Below, piece after piece: positions 43,419-52,127 of a DNA stretch of 64,000 bases. Every line of letters starts with the position of its first letter. Position 1 is the first letter of the stretch. The DNA is from JBCCMQ01 sp039026235 (lineage in GTDB: Bacteria; Pseudomonadota; Alphaproteobacteria; Rhodobacterales; Rhodobacteraceae). The stretch lies in NCBI GenBank assembly GCA_039026235.1, contig JBCCMQ010000009.1:1-64000 (forward strand), written 5' to 3'. The notes under the pieces were generated by a model. That model was not told the origin of the DNA. It ran no database searches and was given only the letters and a program-made list of their open reading frames with translations. Made by a program: the position numbers and the translations under genes.

Positions 43419-43773
43419 CCGCCAATTCACAATCAAGAACGCCCTCGCACATGCAGGTCTCAAGATGGGCGAGAACACCGTCCACCTGTCTGAGCGCGTC
43501 GATCTGGGACTGCACCACTCTGCGTTGATCCGCGATTTCCGCCGCCATATCACCTTTGTTCCAGGGTCGTTGCAGAATGTCAGCGATGTCCCGCACCGGT
43601 ATGTTGAGGGATCGTGCGTTCCGAACAAATCGAAGAGCGCGGACATCGTCTTCCGAATAGTCACGGTTTTGACCGTTTCTGTTTGGCCTGCGAATGACCG
43701 AACGCCTTTCGTAGTAGCGGATCGCGGACACGGACAACCCTGTCTCTCTGGCGACGTCTGAAATGCGCATCAT
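43405..43773 (-). CDS. MerR-family regulator with C-terminal Cys cluster
   Basis: 122 aa from ATG 43773 (ATG 43770 or GTG 43782 also possible). The HTH reads MRISDVARETGLSVSAIRYY then ERRSVIRRPNRNGQNRDYSE, and a dimerisation helix follows. The C-terminus ETCMCEGVLDCELADGDD holds C-x-C and a third Cys, as in metal-sensing MerR proteins. It lies between the CCPF protein and a small membrane protein, all on one strand. The metal or thiol-reactive ligand is unknown. Confidence 0.85.
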   Translation of the reverse strand: MMRISDVARETGLSVSAIRYYERRSVIRRPNRNGQNRDYSEDDVRALRFVRNARSLNIPVRDIADILQRPWNKGDMAAEIADQRRVVQSQIDALRQVDGVLAHLETCMCEGVLDCELADGDD

Positions 43774-43865
43774 TGTTCTCACAGTCTGAAATCATTGTTT
43801 TCTGCCAGATTGCAGGAGTTCTGAGTCTTTCGCAAAGGCCAGGCGTTTTTAGACGGGTGGGAGTG

Positions 43866-44225
43866 TTAACAGCGATTTTCTTTCGAAGGTTGTCCGGAAC
43901 ATCCGCAAGATGCGGACGGCTCGGACGAAAAAAGGTCGCGAACCAAGTGTTCGCTTCCCCTCGGCCCTGAAATGACCAGCGTGAACGTCCTGTTGGCTTG
44001 CCGCAAATCGAAAGTGAAGAATGGACAGCAGGTTTGCTCGAGACTGATCAGATGTTCAAGCTGCACACGCGAAACCGCAGGCCGTGCGAAGACCAGTTCT
44101 GATACACCGTCCGCGTAGGAGGAATCCAGGAGGTGTGGACCCAAGTCTTCGCGGACCTCCGCCTTTCGCTGTCGCAACTTAGGTTCTGTCAGAGTGCAGA
44201 GAATCTCAGGCGAAACTACTTTCAT
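43866..44225 (-). CDS. Cys-rich small protein with CCPF motif
   Basis: 119 aa. Central motif LEHLISLEQTCCPFFTFDLR, then LVISGPRGSEHLVRDLFSS and a Cys-rich tail SCGCSG. Proteins with an EQ-x-C-C-P-F motif are found near MerR regulators in alphaproteobacteria and are thought to be metal-linked, but no reaction is established. AGGAGG precedes the start. The three-gene set suggests a small metal or thiol-stress response. Confidence 0.7.
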   Translation of the reverse strand: MKVVSPEILCTLTEPKLRQRKAEVREDLGPHLLDSSYADGVSELVFARPAVSRVQLEHLISLEQTCCPFFTFDLRQANRTFTLVISGPRGSEHLVRDLFSSEPSASCGCSGQPSKENRC

Positions 44226-44837
44226 TTGAACCTCCTATGTGGCGGGTACAATGCTCCGCTATAAACCGTGGTTCACAGCAAGGACTGAATTGGCGTTCAC
44301 CTACGGAGAATTAATTGATCCGTTTCTTCGATCCTTTAACCCGAAGCCGTCATTGCGGGAACAACAGGCAACTTCAGCTTCCTCCGCGATCTGTGAATTG
44401 GCCGGTCCACCTTCGCCGCATCGAACATGAATGGCCGGTGCGCCTGCAGCGCAGCGGCGTCCGCAACTTCGCAGTTGCAGCGATTTTCATGCTGCCTACG
44501 CGCGAGGTACGTTTTGAAGATTTCCGCAGTCGGCTGAAGCGCACAATCAATTTATTGCGGAACCTCAGGATTGATTGGCGATCCTTATGCTTGGCGTCGG
44601 GCGCTTTCTTCCGCTGGATCGCGGAGCCGCGTCTTGATTTTGCAGCTACTTGGGTGGACGCAAAGGCATGAAGTTCATTGGTTGGGCCGCACCATTAGAT
44701 ATTCAGCGAGTTTCGTTGCCGTGTTCTGTGACGACTTCGCACACTCGCGCAGCGGCGCGGTTCTGGTGCTGCGCTGCGTCCGGGATATGCGGCGCGAACA
44801 CCGATGACAGCCTATTCATAAAAGACCGGCCCTTGGC
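44226..44837. other. Gene-poor region with no recognisable gene
   Basis: 612 bp between the CCPF gene and the alpha/beta hydrolase gene. Its left end contains the promoter and ribosome site of the CCPF gene. The rest has several overlapping open frames without family motifs. No tRNA, terminal repeat or transposase fragment was recognised. Confidence 0.45.
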
Positions 44838-45650
44838 CTATCTTTCCAGCCATGTCTCCAACGATTGAAAGAACGCTTCTTGTTCTTCGATGAATGGGTA
44901 GTGACCGGATGCTTCAAACACCTTGAGCTCTGCATTTGGCAAAAGCGCGGCAATGCGATCGGCACCGTGCTCGGGGGGCGTGATGCCATCGTGGCGCCCG
45001 GCCACAACAAGTGTACGCGTGGCGATCTTCGGAAGATCCGACAGCGTGTTGAAGCTTGCGAGCAACGCACCGGATGCGTTCCACGCCTGATGCTTGTAGA
45101 CCGTCCGCGCATCGAGGTCGGCGCCCGTCTGCGGATCCCACTGATGAAAATAAGTCTCAACCACCATCTTCCAGGTCGCCTGCCAGTCGGCGTCGTCTGC
45201 CATCGGCTGCGAGAACAGCTTGCCAAAGGCTTGCATATTCGCATCAGGACCGGTGACTGTTGGATGATAGTCAAAGGCCGGAACCGTATCGATCAAAACC
45301 AACCCGTTCAGGCGATCGGCGTAAAGCGATGCAAAATGCTGAGCGATGAACCCGCCATAGGAATGACCGATCAGTGTGAAAGTCGTTTTGCCTAGGGCCA
45401 ACATCAGCTCCAAGGCGTCTGAGGCCAATCGGTCAAAGGTCATGTCAGCATAGTCATCCGGCTCTTCCGAGCGGCCATTCCCAAGATGGTCGTAGAAGAC
45501 AAGGGTATGGTTTTCCGCCAGACGGTCGAAATACGGGCGGAGATAATCATGGCTCAACCCCAAGCCGCCATGCATCACAAGAATGGTCGGGCCTTCCCCG
45601 GTGACTTGAACGAATAGCTTTTTGCCGTTCACTTCCATTGTGTTTTCCAT
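44838..45650 (-). CDS. Alpha/beta-hydrolase (proline-iminopeptidase-like)
   Basis: 270 aa from ATG 45650, behind GGGAGGTAGGGG. The oxyanion HGG is ILVMHGGLGLSHDYL, the nucleophile elbow is LIGHSYGGFIAQHF, acid and histidine are in VVAGRHDGITPP and EASGHYPFIEE. Length and loops resemble prolyl aminopeptidase or epoxide-type hydrolases. The substrate is unknown. A 200-bp spacer separates it from the next gene. Confidence 0.85.
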   Translation of the reverse strand: MENTMEVNGKKLFVQVTGEGPTILVMHGGLGLSHDYLRPYFDRLAENHTLVFYDHLGNGRSEEPDDYADMTFDRLASDALELMLALGKTTFTLIGHSYGGFIAQHFASLYADRLNGLVLIDTVPAFDYHPTVTGPDANMQAFGKLFSQPMADDADWQATWKMVVETYFHQWDPQTGADLDARTVYKHQAWNASGALLASFNTLSDLPKIATRTLVVAGRHDGITPPEHGADRIAALLPNAELKVFEASGHYPFIEEQEAFFQSLETWLER

Positions 45651-45850
45651 CCCCTACCTCCCGGTTGCCATCGAAATCTTCAGAACGAACTATTGGACAG
45701 AATTCATCATCTGACAAATTGGGCACGAGGCGCGTCTGTCGTCTTTGCTGGCTTGATAGTCTTGCACTTGGACAACTGTCTGACCCGGTAACGGCCTAGG
45801 CAGAACCGGGCGTTCCCTTAGGCGCGCAACATTCGTGTTAGGTTCAAGAC

Positions 45851-46312
45851 ATGAAAGTCGTCGAGAATTCCCAAGAACGTCTCGTCATCGAAGACCGGCC
45901 ATGGTTTATGTGGCTGTTTTTGCCGCCCATGGGGGCGGGTGCGGTGATCACTGCGGTTGCGGGCCAGTACGAAAGCTGGGGCGAGACATTGCTTGTTCTG
46001 GCACTTGGATCGGGTGTCCTTTGGGTTGCCTGGAAGTTTGCGCCGTTCCAGCGCATCACCTTCGACAGACCATCCGGGCGTTTGGTCCACCGGGTCAGTC
46101 GCCTGAACGGCAGCTTTTCCTGGGACAAGAGCCTTGCCGAGATCGAGCGGGCCATCGACGGATCCTATTGGGTTGACGGGGCACGCCTTGAGCGGGTTGT
46201 GCTTATGACATCCAGCGGTCGCTACCCTTTGGAATCGGGCTTCACGGGGCTTTCTCGCGCTAAGGTCATCGAAGCGATCAATGATTGGTTAAACGCCGAA
46301 GGCAGTGCGTAG
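45851..46312 (+). CDS. Uncharacterised membrane-anchored protein
   Basis: 153 aa. Two hydrophobic segments near the N-terminus (about 17-38, WFMWLFLPPMGAGAVITAVA; 46-62, LLVLALGSGVLWVAW), then a soluble beta-rich tail of about 85 residues (FQRITFDRPSGRLVHRV, ALIEVVLMTSSGRYPL-like strands). The shape fits PH-like or YcxB-type bacterial membrane proteins, but no motif is decisive. Confidence 0.6.
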   Translation: MKVVENSQERLVIEDRPWFMWLFLPPMGAGAVITAVAGQYESWGETLLVLALGSGVLWVAWKFAPFQRITFDRPSGRLVHRVSRLNGSFSWDKSLAEIERAIDGSYWVDGARLERVVLMTSSGRYPLESGFTGLSRAKVIEAINDWLNAEGSA

Positions 46313-46366
46313 GAGAGTTGGGTACGGCCACCACGTAAACAGGCTTCTGCGGGCATGTTCAAACAC

Positions 46367-46744
46367 TCAGGGTGTACCCATCGTGTCCGCCGCCGCGCCG
46401 ACCGGTTGCCAAAGCTCTATCGGATTGCCTTCTGGATCATGGATTCGCGCGAATAGGCCGATTTCGCAGTCCCATTCAGGATTAGTCTGAACTTCGATCC
46501 CAGCGTCGGAAAGCTGCTGCGACAGCGCCGCAAGGTCCGTTACGCGCAAATTGATCATGAACTGTTGTTCGGCGCGCCCAAAATAATCGGTATCGGCCTT
46601 GAAAGGTGCAAAAACAGTGGGCCCGCCGTTTGGAAACCACTGACCCGGCCCACCAATGCCCAAATGTTCAAGATACCAGGCCGCAAGTTTCTCTGGGTCC
46701 TGCGCCCGAAAGAACACGCCACCTATGCCATGTACCTGGCTCAT
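46367..46744 (-). CDS. VOC-family protein
   Basis: 125 aa. N-terminal VHGIGGVFFRAQDPEKLAAWYLEHLGI, central PTVFAPFKAD and C-terminal GLFARIHDPEGNPIELWQP form the glyoxalase/bleomycin-resistance fold with its metal-ligand glutamate. It lies 44 bp downstream of the chrR stop on the same strand and may be read through from the rpoE-chrR message. The substrate is unknown. Confidence 0.85.
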   Translation of the reverse strand: MSQVHGIGGVFFRAQDPEKLAAWYLEHLGIGGPGQWFPNGGPTVFAPFKADTDYFGRAEQQFMINLRVTDLAALSQQLSDAGIEVQTNPEWDCEIGLFARIHDPEGNPIELWQPVGAAADTMGTP

Positions 46745-46788
46745 GGCGCCAGATTATCACTGGAACGAAGGCCCGACCAGATGTCAGA

Positions 46789-47439
46789 TCATATCCCGAG
46801 AAACGGCTGAGCGATCTTTGGCAGCCAGCTATTGAACTTTAGCGGCGCGTCCGTTGCTGTGAGACAGATGCAATCCTCACCCTCTTCCGCAACCGGAGTA
46901 TGGTGCGTATCCTGATCAGCGATTTCGATGTCACCTGGTCCGAACCGGTCAATCTCATCCCGAAAGGCACCTTTTAGGACAAGCGTCAGTTCCATACCGT
47001 GGTGGCCGTGGTCGGGCACTGCGCACCCCGCCGGTATACGAAGCAAGCGCACGCTTGCTTCTTTCGAATTTGTCAGCACGGCCTGACGTACGCCCATCCC
47101 CACCGACCGCCATCTGATCGCAGCTTCGTCCTTTGGTAGATATTCGCGAAGCGGCGCCGGGTACGCACTCTTTCGCGCGGGCGCCGGGATCGGCATAGCC
47201 TTCGATTGGCCAATCCGTGACATGACCGCCGCGAAACTGTCGATTGCAACCGGCTCTGAAGGGGCGGCTTCCATGAGGGACCCGCCAACGGCGTCAAAGC
47301 TTTCGAGCCGCGCTCTGCATTCGTCGCAAAGCGATATGTGCGACGCCACCACAAGTGCAAACGCTTCGGGAAGGTTTCCACTTGAGTAAGCCATAAGCAG
47401 CGTATCGTTCAGATGGTGCGTAATCATATCAACATTCAC
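46789..47439 (-). CDS. chrR: ChrR-type zinc anti-sigma factor with cupin domain
   Basis: 216 aa. The N-terminal zinc anti-sigma domain has H9, H34, C38 and C41 in HHLNDTLL and ASHISLCDEC, the ligand pattern of Rhodobacter ChrR. A cupin domain follows (about 105-205), with VPDHGHHGMELTLVLKG. ChrR holds RpoE inactive until singlet oxygen or organic hydroperoxide triggers release. Its ATGA start overlaps the rpoE stop. Confidence 0.92.
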   Translation of the reverse strand: MNVDMITHHLNDTLLMAYSSGNLPEAFALVVASHISLCDECRARLESFDAVGGSLMEAAPSEPVAIDSFAAVMSRIGQSKAMPIPAPARKSAYPAPLREYLPKDEAAIRWRSVGMGVRQAVLTNSKEASVRLLRIPAGCAVPDHGHHGMELTLVLKGAFRDEIDRFGPGDIEIADQDTHHTPVAEEGEDCICLTATDAPLKFNSWLPKIAQPFLGI

Positions 47440-47984
47440 TTCATCGTGTGGCGCAGCCTCTCTAGCGCCAATCTGATCCGAGATTTGATCGTGCCAAGTG
47501 GTAAACCTGTCGCATCTGCGATTTCGCTGTGCGACAGATCGCCGTAGTAGGCGCGCTCGATCAGTTCTCTCTGTTTTGCGGGCAGCTGCGCTAGCGCTTC
47601 GCCCAGTTTCTCGCTCTCCTGTTGAAAGCTCACAATTTCAACGGGTTCCGGCTCTGCTTCTGGTCCCCAGGGTAAGTCCTCTGGCTCTGGACGCCGCTGT
47701 TTGCGCAGCGTGTCGATCTTGCGGTTTCGGGCGATGGTGAAAACCCATGTCGCCACGCTTGCCCGCGAGGGATCGAACAGGTGTGCCTTGTGCCACAGCG
47801 TCGCCATGACCTCTTGTGTACATTCCTCCGCAAGCGCCGCATCGACGCCAGATCGCATCAAAAACCCTTTCACGCGCGGTGCGAAGTGGTCGAAAAGCAA
47901 CCGGAAAGCACTTTCGTCTCTTTCGCGGTCAATGCGCTTTACGCAATCGATCCAGATCGCCTCGGCTGTTTTTTCTGACGTCAC
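47436..47984 (-). CDS. rpoE: ECF sigma factor RpoE (singlet-oxygen response type)
   Basis: 182 aa if GTG 47984 is the start (VTSEKTAEAIWIDCVKRIDRE); the frame is open to 48143, with an ATG at 48089 that is only two bases from its GGGAGG. The start at 47984 gives the usual ECF length and leaves room for a promoter at 48094-48123. Sigma region 2 is FAPRVKGFLMRSGVD through WVFTIARNRKIDTLRKQ, and region 4 is LIERAYYGDLSHSEIADATGL with PLGTIKSRIRLALERLR. It is coupled to its anti-sigma factor chrR. Confidence 0.9.
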   Translation of the reverse strand: MTSEKTAEAIWIDCVKRIDRERDESAFRLLFDHFAPRVKGFLMRSGVDAALAEECTQEVMATLWHKAHLFDPSRASVATWVFTIARNRKIDTLRKQRRPEPEDLPWGPEAEPEPVEIVSFQQESEKLGEALAQLPAKQRELIERAYYGDLSHSEIADATGLPLGTIKSRIRLALERLRHTMK

Positions 47985-48093
47985 CGATACTGCCTTGCTT
48001 TTACGGGCGCTCGCCTCGCGTGCCCCAATGTAGGTGGAGCGCGAAGGCGTACCACCCGCCAGATCAGGCTGTCGCGGTTCGGTCAGCATATCC

Positions 48094-48123
48094 TCCCTAC
48101 GCGCCAGCAGATGCCCCGGATCA
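48094..48123 (-). promoter_or_regulatory. Candidate RpoE-dependent promoter of rpoE-chrR
   Basis: On the reverse strand, TGATCC (48123-48118) is followed after 18 bp by TAGGGA (48099-48094). The -35 is identical to the sequence known for Rhodobacter RpoE targets, and the -10 resembles TAAGAA. This implies positive autoregulation and a 5' leader of about 105 nt. Confidence 0.55.
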
Positions 48124-48150
48124 TTTTTTTGCAGAAAACGCAACGGTTTT

Positions 48151-48180
48151 TAATCCGGGCTGCATGCGCGCACGTAAGTC
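48151..48180 (+). promoter_or_regulatory. Candidate RpoE-dependent promoter of the divergent operon
   Basis: TAATCC (48151-48156), an 18-bp spacer and TAAGTC (48175-48180), 36 bp before the flavoprotein start. It has the same spacing as the opposing promoter and one mismatch in the -35. Confidence 0.55.
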
Positions 48181-48215
48181 TTTGCAAGCCAAGGCACGCA
48201 GATGAAGGAGTGGCA

Positions 48216-49514
48216 ATGCCGTTTGAGACGCAGGGCAGTGGTCCAAAGCGGGTGGCAGTGATCGGCGGCGGCATCTCCGGCATGGGTGCGGCCCATCTTC
48301 TTGCGCGCCAGCACCATGTTACGCTCTTCGAAGCTGAACGCCGCCTAGGGGGTCACGCGCGCACGATTGTCGCAGGCAAGAACGGCGACCAGCCCGTGGA
48401 CACGGGCTTCATCGTCTTCAACTACGCCAACTATCCCTACTTGGCCGCGCTTTTCCACGAACTTGGTGTGCCGGTGGCAAAGTCATCCATGAGCTTCGGC
48501 GCCTCATTTGCCGGAGGCAGGCTGGAATATGGTCTGCAAGGGCTGGACAGCATCTTTGCCCAACGCAAAAACCTCGCCGACCCGCGGTTCCTGCGAATGA
48601 TCCGCGACATCCTTTACTTCAACAAGCATGCGCTTGACGCGGCAGACGACCCGGATATGACAATTGGTGCGCTGCTTGCCAAGCTTGGCACGGGCGACTG
48701 GTTCCGCCGCCATTATCTGCTGCCCTTCTCTGGTGCCATATGGTCGACGCCGAAGGACAAGATCATGGATTTCCCGGCCCATTCGCTTGTGCGGTTCTTC
48801 CACAATCACGCACTGCTGCAAACCGAGGGTCAGCATCAGTGGTACACAGTCGAGGGCGGCTCAGCGACCTATGTGGCCAGGTTGGATGCGGCGCTGCGCC
48901 AACAGGGCGTCGATATTCGTCTTGGCGCGCCGGTTATGTCGGTCACCCGGTTCGGCCATGCCGTATCGGTTCGCCCGAAAAATGGAGCGGAAGAGGCCTT
49001 TGACGAAGTTGTTTTTGCCAGTCATTCGGATCAGTGCCTGCGCATGCTCAGCGATCCGTCGGCCCGCGAGCAAGCGGCGTTAGGCGCCGTACGCTATCAG
49101 CCGAACGAGGTGGTCTTGCATGCCGATCACAGGGTCATGCCCAACAGCCGCAAGGTCTGGGCGTCCTGGTGTTACAGCGAAGACCGCACGCGGACGAGCG
49201 ATCAGATCGACATCACCTATTGGATGAATTCGCTTCAGCCGATCCCGAAAAGTGATCCGATGTTCGTCACGCTGAACTCTGCCCGCACGATACGCGAAGA
49301 GCTTATCTACGACGCGACCACCATGCACCATCCCGTCTATGATCTGGGCGTGATGGAAGCGCAACGCATCCTGGCCGAATGCAATGGTGCAAACCGGACA
49401 TGGTTCTGCGGCGCCTGGATGAAGAACGGGTTCCACGAAGATGGTTTGTCCAGCGCAGTGGATGTCGCCGACGGCATGGCGCGCCAGGCCGTAATGCCGA
49501 TGGCGGCCGAGTAG
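48216..49514 (+). CDS. FAD-dependent oxidoreductase (amine-oxidase/desaturase-like)
   Basis: 432 aa from ATG 48216, after GAAGGAG. The N-terminal dinucleotide-binding fold is RVAVIGGGISGMGAAHLLAR followed by EAERRLGGHARTI. The C-terminal FAD region has WFCGAWMKNGFHEDGL. In Rhodobacter sphaeroides the homologous RpoE-regulon gene next to rpoE is implicated, as I recall, in conversion of methylated fatty acids towards furan fatty acids (desaturase UfaD). That role is inferred from gene order only. First gene of a five-gene operon. Confidence 0.85.
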   Translation: MPFETQGSGPKRVAVIGGGISGMGAAHLLARQHHVTLFEAERRLGGHARTIVAGKNGDQPVDTGFIVFNYANYPYLAALFHELGVPVAKSSMSFGASFAGGRLEYGLQGLDSIFAQRKNLADPRFLRMIRDILYFNKHALDAADDPDMTIGALLAKLGTGDWFRRHYLLPFSGAIWSTPKDKIMDFPAHSLVRFFHNHALLQTEGQHQWYTVEGGSATYVARLDAALRQQGVDIRLGAPVMSVTRFGHAVSVRPKNGAEEAFDEVVFASHSDQCLRMLSDPSAREQAALGAVRYQPNEVVLHADHRVMPNSRKVWASWCYSEDRTRTSDQIDITYWMNSLQPIPKSDPMFVTLNSARTIREELIYDATTMHHPVYDLGVMEAQRILAECNGANRTWFCGAWMKNGFHEDGLSSAVDVADGMARQAVMPMAAE

Positions 49515-49524
49515 GGCGCGGGAT

Positions 49525-50283
49525 TTGGCAATCTCAGTCGATCATATCCAGGGTGAGACCTTTCACGGGCGCAAAGGCGGTATCGAGAACGCGTTTCGCT
49601 ATTCGGTCGACTATCTGATGCTTGACGCAGAAGCGGACGTGCGCGGCCCCGCCCTGTTTTCGCGCAACCGCGCCAACCTGACCAGCCTGCGCGACCGCGA
49701 CCATGGCGGTGCGCCTGGTGTGGGTCGCGGCGCGGCCTGGGTGCGTACCATCCTTGCAGAGCGCGGAATTGATCTTCCGGGACCGGTGTTGCTTCTGGCG
49801 CAGCCGCGTGTCCTTGGGCACGTCTTCAATCCGGTCAGCTTCTGGCTTTGCCATGATCGGGACGACAAGCTCTGCCTCGTTATTTCTGAGGTCACCAACA
49901 CCTTTGGGGAACGCCATTCCTATATCTGCTGCAAGGATGATCTGACCGAGATTACGCCGGACGACACGATTGAAGCGGACAAGATCTTCTACGTTTCGCC
50001 GTTCCAGAAGATCGAAGGCGGCTACAGATTCAACTTTGATATTCGTGCGGATCGGATCGCAATCCGCATTGACTATTCCACCGGAAACGCGGGCCTGCTG
50101 GCCACGCTTTCGGGCATGCGCGCGCCATTGACCAACCGCAGCATCCTGGCCGCCTGTTTGCGCCGGCCGCTCGGCTCGCGCCGCGTGCTGGGCCTGATCC
50201 ACTGGCAGGCGGTAAAGCTCTGGTGGAAGGGGGCCCGATACCGGGTCCGTCCCGCGCCGCCTGAGGCCGAGGTGTCACGATGA
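49525..50283 (+). CDS. DUF1365 protein of the RpoE regulon
   Basis: 252 aa, with TTG 49525 as apparent start (ISVDHIQGETFHGRKGGIEN); no ATG or GTG is placed better, and a TTG start is unusual. DUF1365 marks are FRYSVDYLMLD and LLAQPRVLGHVFNPVSFWLCHD. A homologous neighbour in Rhodobacter is linked with oxygen insertion into methylated fatty acids (UfaO); this is an inference from synteny. The stop overlaps the next gene by ATGA. Confidence 0.85.
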   Translation: MAISVDHIQGETFHGRKGGIENAFRYSVDYLMLDAEADVRGPALFSRNRANLTSLRDRDHGGAPGVGRGAAWVRTILAERGIDLPGPVLLLAQPRVLGHVFNPVSFWLCHDRDDKLCLVISEVTNTFGERHSYICCKDDLTEITPDDTIEADKIFYVSPFQKIEGGYRFNFDIRADRIAIRIDYSTGNAGLLATLSGMRAPLTNRSILAACLRRPLGSRRVLGLIHWQAVKLWWKGARYRVRPAPPEAEVSR

Positions 50284-51530
50284 GCGTCGCCTCAGCACTC
50301 GTTCAAAGCCGGGGCGACCGCCTGCCGGCTTATTCGCTTTTTGCGGCAGCTCTCGCGGCTGCCGGGCTGCCGATTTATATCCATGCGCCCAAATTCTACG
50401 TCGACACCTATGGTGTCAGCCTGGCGGCGCTTGGGACGGCGCTTTTCCTACTGCGTCTGATTGATGTGGTTCAGGACCCTTTCTTTGGCTGGTTGTCTGA
50501 ACGCTTGCGCCAGCATCGGGCGGCCGCGGTGGCCTGCGCCGCATTTGTGATGGGTATCGCCATGTTCGGGCTCTTTGCCGTCACGCCGCCGGTGGCGCCT
50601 CTGTTCTGGTTCGCCCTGACCCTGACGTTGATGTTTTCCGGCTACAGCTTCCTTTCGATCAACTTCTACGCGCAGGGCGTCCAAAAGGCAGACAGTCTGG
50701 GTGACAACGGGCACATCCGACTTGCCGGTTGGCGTGAAACCGGCGCGCTATTGGGCGTGTGTGCGGCCGCGGTTGCGCCGACGCTTCTGGCGTCAGTCGA
50801 GGCCGGCCCGTTCGCGGTCTTTGCGACGGGGTTCGCCGCGGTTCTGTTGATTGCCGTCTGGGCCATGCGAACGGAGTGGCAGATCGATGCGCACCTGCCG
50901 TCCGGCGCACTTCACCCGATTTTGGGTGATCCTGTTGCCCGGCAGCTTCTGATGATTGCCCTGGTGAACGCTACGCCGGTTGCCATCAGCTCGACACTCT
51001 TTCTGTTCTTTGTGGAAAGCCGCATTGGCGTTCCGGGGCTAGAAGGGCCGCTTCTTCTGACGTTCTTCCTGGCGGCAGCGCTCTCTGCGCCCTTATGGAG
51101 CGTGGCAGCCCGCCGCCATGGCACCAAAAAAACTCTGATATTCGGGATGGTCTTGTCGATCGTCTCGTTTGCCTTCACTGCGATGCTGGGTACGGGAGAT
51201 GCCCTTGCCTTCGCGGTGATCTGTCTTGCTTCGGGCGCCGCGCTCGGGGCGGACATGACACTGCTGCCCGCGATCTTCGCGGGCCGCATGGCGCGGATTG
51301 CGCCTTCTGCCGCACAAGCCTTCGGTCTCTGGTCCTTCGTGACCAAATTTACCTTGGCCTTTGCGGCTGTTCTTCTGTTGCCGACGCTCGACGCCGCAGG
51401 CTTCGTGGCCGGTACAGAAAACACAACGGACGCACTGTGGACGCTCACGGTGTTGTACGCAGTCGTGCCTTGCGCACTCAAACTGGTGGCCATCGCCTTG
51501 CTTATGGCGACGCCCCTTGAAGAAAGCTGA
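50280..51530 (+). CDS. MFS transporter of the RpoE regulon
   Basis: 416 aa, about 11-12 membrane segments. The N-terminal pattern LPIYIHAPKFYVDTYGVSLAALGTALFLLRLIDVVQDPFFGWLSE is characteristic of the GPH-like MFS proteins always found in this RpoE-linked cluster. The substrate is unknown; a lipid or oxidised-lipid role would fit the cluster. ATGA overlap with the DUF1365 gene; 3 bp from the next gene. Confidence 0.86.
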   Translation: MSVASALVQSRGDRLPAYSLFAAALAAAGLPIYIHAPKFYVDTYGVSLAALGTALFLLRLIDVVQDPFFGWLSERLRQHRAAAVACAAFVMGIAMFGLFAVTPPVAPLFWFALTLTLMFSGYSFLSINFYAQGVQKADSLGDNGHIRLAGWRETGALLGVCAAAVAPTLLASVEAGPFAVFATGFAAVLLIAVWAMRTEWQIDAHLPSGALHPILGDPVARQLLMIALVNATPVAISSTLFLFFVESRIGVPGLEGPLLLTFFLAAALSAPLWSVAARRHGTKKTLIFGMVLSIVSFAFTAMLGTGDALAFAVICLASGAALGADMTLLPAIFAGRMARIAPSAAQAFGLWSFVTKFTLAFAAVLLLPTLDAAGFVAGTENTTDALWTLTVLYAVVPCALKLVAIALLMATPLEES

Positions 51531-51533
51531 CCC

Positions 51534-52127
51534 ATGGAAATAACCGCATATATCCTGCTGGGCGTCGCTTTGACCCTAATCGCAGCCTATCTTGCCAATC
51601 GGTTCATGAGCTTTACGGCCCAGACGCCCAATGACTACGCCGGCTGGGGACCGGATTTTGACATTCGCACGCATCTTCGCGGGCCAATCCTTTGCGAAGG
51701 TGTCATCTACGGCCCAACCGGACGCGTCACGTCCCGCTTCACGGCGGATTTTGATGCCCGGTGGGAAGGCGACAAAGGCGTTCTGACCGAGGTATTCACT
51801 TATGACAGCGGCGCACGCCGCAGCCGCGTCTGGTATCTTGAGGTGGATGCCAACGGCGCCATCACTGCCGAAGCGCCCGACGTGGTCGGCAAGGGTCGTG
51901 GCACCCAGAAAGGTGCCGGTGTCCAGCTGACCTATGACATCCGCCTGCCGGAGGAATCCGGCGGTCACGTGCTTCGTGCAACGGACTGGATGTACCTTGT
52001 CGGTGACGGTGTCATCATCAACCGCAGCCAATTCCGCAAGTACGGTATCAAGGTGGCAGAGTTGGTGGCCACCATGCGCCCGCGTGAAGCCGAAACCAGC
52101 GTCGGATCGAAGCGCGACGCAGCGTGA
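51534..52127 (+). CDS. DUF3833 protein
   Basis: 197 aa with one N-terminal membrane anchor or signal (about 4-22, YILLGVALTLIAAYLANRF). The rest is a lipocalin-like DUF3833 domain: GPILCEGVIYGPTGRVTSRF, EVFTYDSGARRSRVWYL and DWMYLVGDGVIINRSQF. Family function is unknown. It is consistently in this operon with the flavoprotein and SDR. Stop and the next GTG start overlap. Confidence 0.85.
   Translation: MEITAYILLGVALTLIAAYLANRFMSFTAQTPNDYAGWGPDFDIRTHLRGPILCEGVIYGPTGRVTSRFTADFDARWEGDKGVLTEVFTYDSGARRSRVWYLEVDANGAITAEAPDVVGKGRGTQKGAGVQLTYDIRLPEESGGHVLRATDWMYLVGDGVIINRSQFRKYGIKVAELVATMRPREAETSVGSKRDAA

Noticed and set aside
44315..44671. 118-codon forward open frame
   Set aside because: Arginine-rich low-complexity product, no ribosome site, and competing frames of similar length in the same stretch.
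42812..44837. Possible insertion-sequence remnant in the gene-poor zone
   Set aside because: No terminal inverted repeats, target duplications or transposase motifs could be found by eye.
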